From Planctomycetota bacterium (GTDB taxonomy: Bacteria; Planctomycetota; Phycisphaerae; Phycisphaerales; SM1A02), in the NCBI GenBank assembly GCA_017859745.1, contig JAFMML010000026.1, positions 1 to 43,405 of the forward strand: a stretch of 43,405 nucleotides of DNA, written 5' to 3'. Numbering within the stretch: the first letter of the stretch is position 1; each line of letters starts with the position of its first letter. Of this stretch, positions 43,032 to 43,405 are shown piece after piece. The translations under genes were made by a program, and so were the position numbers. The notes under the pieces were generated by a model. It ran no database searches, was not told the origin of the DNA, and was given only the letters and a program-made list of their open reading frames with translations.

Positions 43032-43114
43032 GGGCGGTTACCCAAGTGGCCAACGGGGTCAGACTGTAAATCTGATGGCATACGCCTTCGGGGGTTCGAA
43101 TCCCTCACCGCCCA
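43032..43114 (+). tRNA. tRNA-Tyr (GTA)
   Basis: 83 bases, class II with a long variable arm (GATGGCATACGCCTTC region). Acceptor GGGCGGT pairs with ACCGCCC, and the anticodon loop CTGTAAA carries GTA. CCA is not encoded. Confidence 0.96.
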
Positions 43115-43211
43115 CTGTTCTTCGCGGCCCTCGACGAGTCGTTCGCTCGGAAGGGTTCGCAGGCGTGTCCGAAGTCTCACCGTCGAGTCGGTGCGGCGCA
43201 CGCCCCAGTCT

Positions 43212-43248
43212 CGATTCGGGTCAGGCAACCGAGGCCTGCCACGAATCG
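43212..43248 (+). repeat. Hairpin between tRNA-Tyr and tRNA-Pro
   Basis: Outer 7-bp stem CGATTCG/CGAATCG and inner 5-bp stem CAGGC/GCCTG with a small internal loop sit 8 bases before tRNA-Pro. It could be a processing element for a Tyr-Pro transcript; no T-run follows. Confidence 0.4.
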
Positions 43249-43256
43249 CTCCGCAG

Positions 43257-43330
43257 CGGGGTGTAGCTCAGCTTGGTAGAGCGCTTGCTTCGGGAGCAAG
43301 AGGCCGCAGGTTCAAATCCTGTCACCCCGA
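43257..43330 (+). tRNA. tRNA-Pro (CGG)
   Basis: 74 bases. Acceptor CGGGGTG pairs with CACCCCG, anticodon stem CTTGC/GCAAG holds loop TTCGGGA with anticodon CGG, and the T arm carries GTTCAAATC. CCA is not encoded. Confidence 0.96.
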
Positions 43331-43333
43331 CTT

Positions 43334-43368
43334 GGCGGGAACCGATTCCGGTTCCCGCCTTGTTGTTT
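43334..43368 (+). terminator. Rho-independent terminator after tRNA-Pro
   Basis: An 11-bp perfect stem (43334-43344 with 43349-43359) and ATTC loop are followed by TTGTTGTTT. It closes the tRNA transcript. Confidence 0.85.
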
Positions 43369-43405
43369 GAGCGCTCCGTTCGACCCTCCGGGTCGACACT
43401 CGCTC

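Overview
The window is about 43.4 kb of GC-rich, gene-dense chromosome. It most likely comes from a planctomycete of the Phycisphaerae/Phycisphaerales type. Evidence for this is a DUF1587/1595/1592/1588/1585 cytochrome-like gene translationally coupled to a DUF1552 gene, a DUF1080 protein, a formylglycine-generating-enzyme-like protein with a GC-type dockerin segment, and a DUF1573 lipoprotein. A Kdo transferase (waaA) implies a Gram-negative envelope with lipopolysaccharide. I see no transposase, integrase, phage gene or CRISPR array. The content is ordinary chromosomal housekeeping plus planctomycete-specific accessory genes. Taxonomy is inferred from gene content only.

Layout. 1-6.9 kb: DMT transporter and DUF1080 protein (minus), the DUF1592-type/DUF1552 pair (plus), a dockerin-IPT-sulfatase-modifying-factor-like secreted protein (minus). 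7-10.6 kb: class I/II aminotransferase, sodium:solute symporter and ribosomal protein L21 (plus). 10.6-14.9 kb: a divergent Gfo/Idh oxidoreductase (minus), RNase P RNA, a conserved hypothetical, a second DMT transporter and a family-4-like uracil-DNA glycosylase (plus). 15-16.7 kb: MEMO1-family protein and D-aminoacyl-tRNA deacylase (minus, overlapping). 16.8-22.4 kb: DUF1573-ankyrin lipoprotein, M32 carboxypeptidase, TypA (plus). 22.5-26.4 kb: a degenerate Fur-family regulator (plus), converging on waaA-thiL-tsaE, where tsaE carries a C-terminal YacG-type zinc domain; then a MazG-like protein and tRNA-Arg. 26.5-32.2 kb: MFS transporter (plus) and a three-gene photolyase/SDR operon (minus). 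32.4-36 kb: two overlapping MauE/thioredoxin-like membrane genes (plus), tilS (minus, overlapping the second one tail to tail), a membrane-anchored DUF2802-like protein (plus). 36.2-37.8 kb: aldehyde dehydrogenase with a small overlapping downstream gene (minus). 38.4-43.4 kb: tRNA-Gln and a translation/nucleotide operon glmU(N-domain)-prs-rplY-pth-rpsF-ssb, then tRNA-Tyr and tRNA-Pro.

How the genes relate. DNA repair is prominent: a class I photolyase, a predicted iron-sulfur (6-4)-type photolyase, a uracil glycosylase and SSB. Translation and tRNA maturation are heavily represented: L21, L25, S6, Pth, Dtd, TilS, TsaE, TypA, RNase P and four tRNAs. Operons are tight, with repeated ATGA/GTGA overlaps, and several first genes have a -10-like hexamer only 6-7 bases before the start codon, suggesting leaderless mRNAs.

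The most interesting points are the TsaE-YacG fusion, the Fur-family protein that lacks the usual metal-binding motifs, the tandem pair of membrane thioredoxin-like proteins with two CxxC motifs each, the glycosylase missing one cluster cysteine, and a promoter-led 380-base stretch without a convincing gene before tRNA-Gln.
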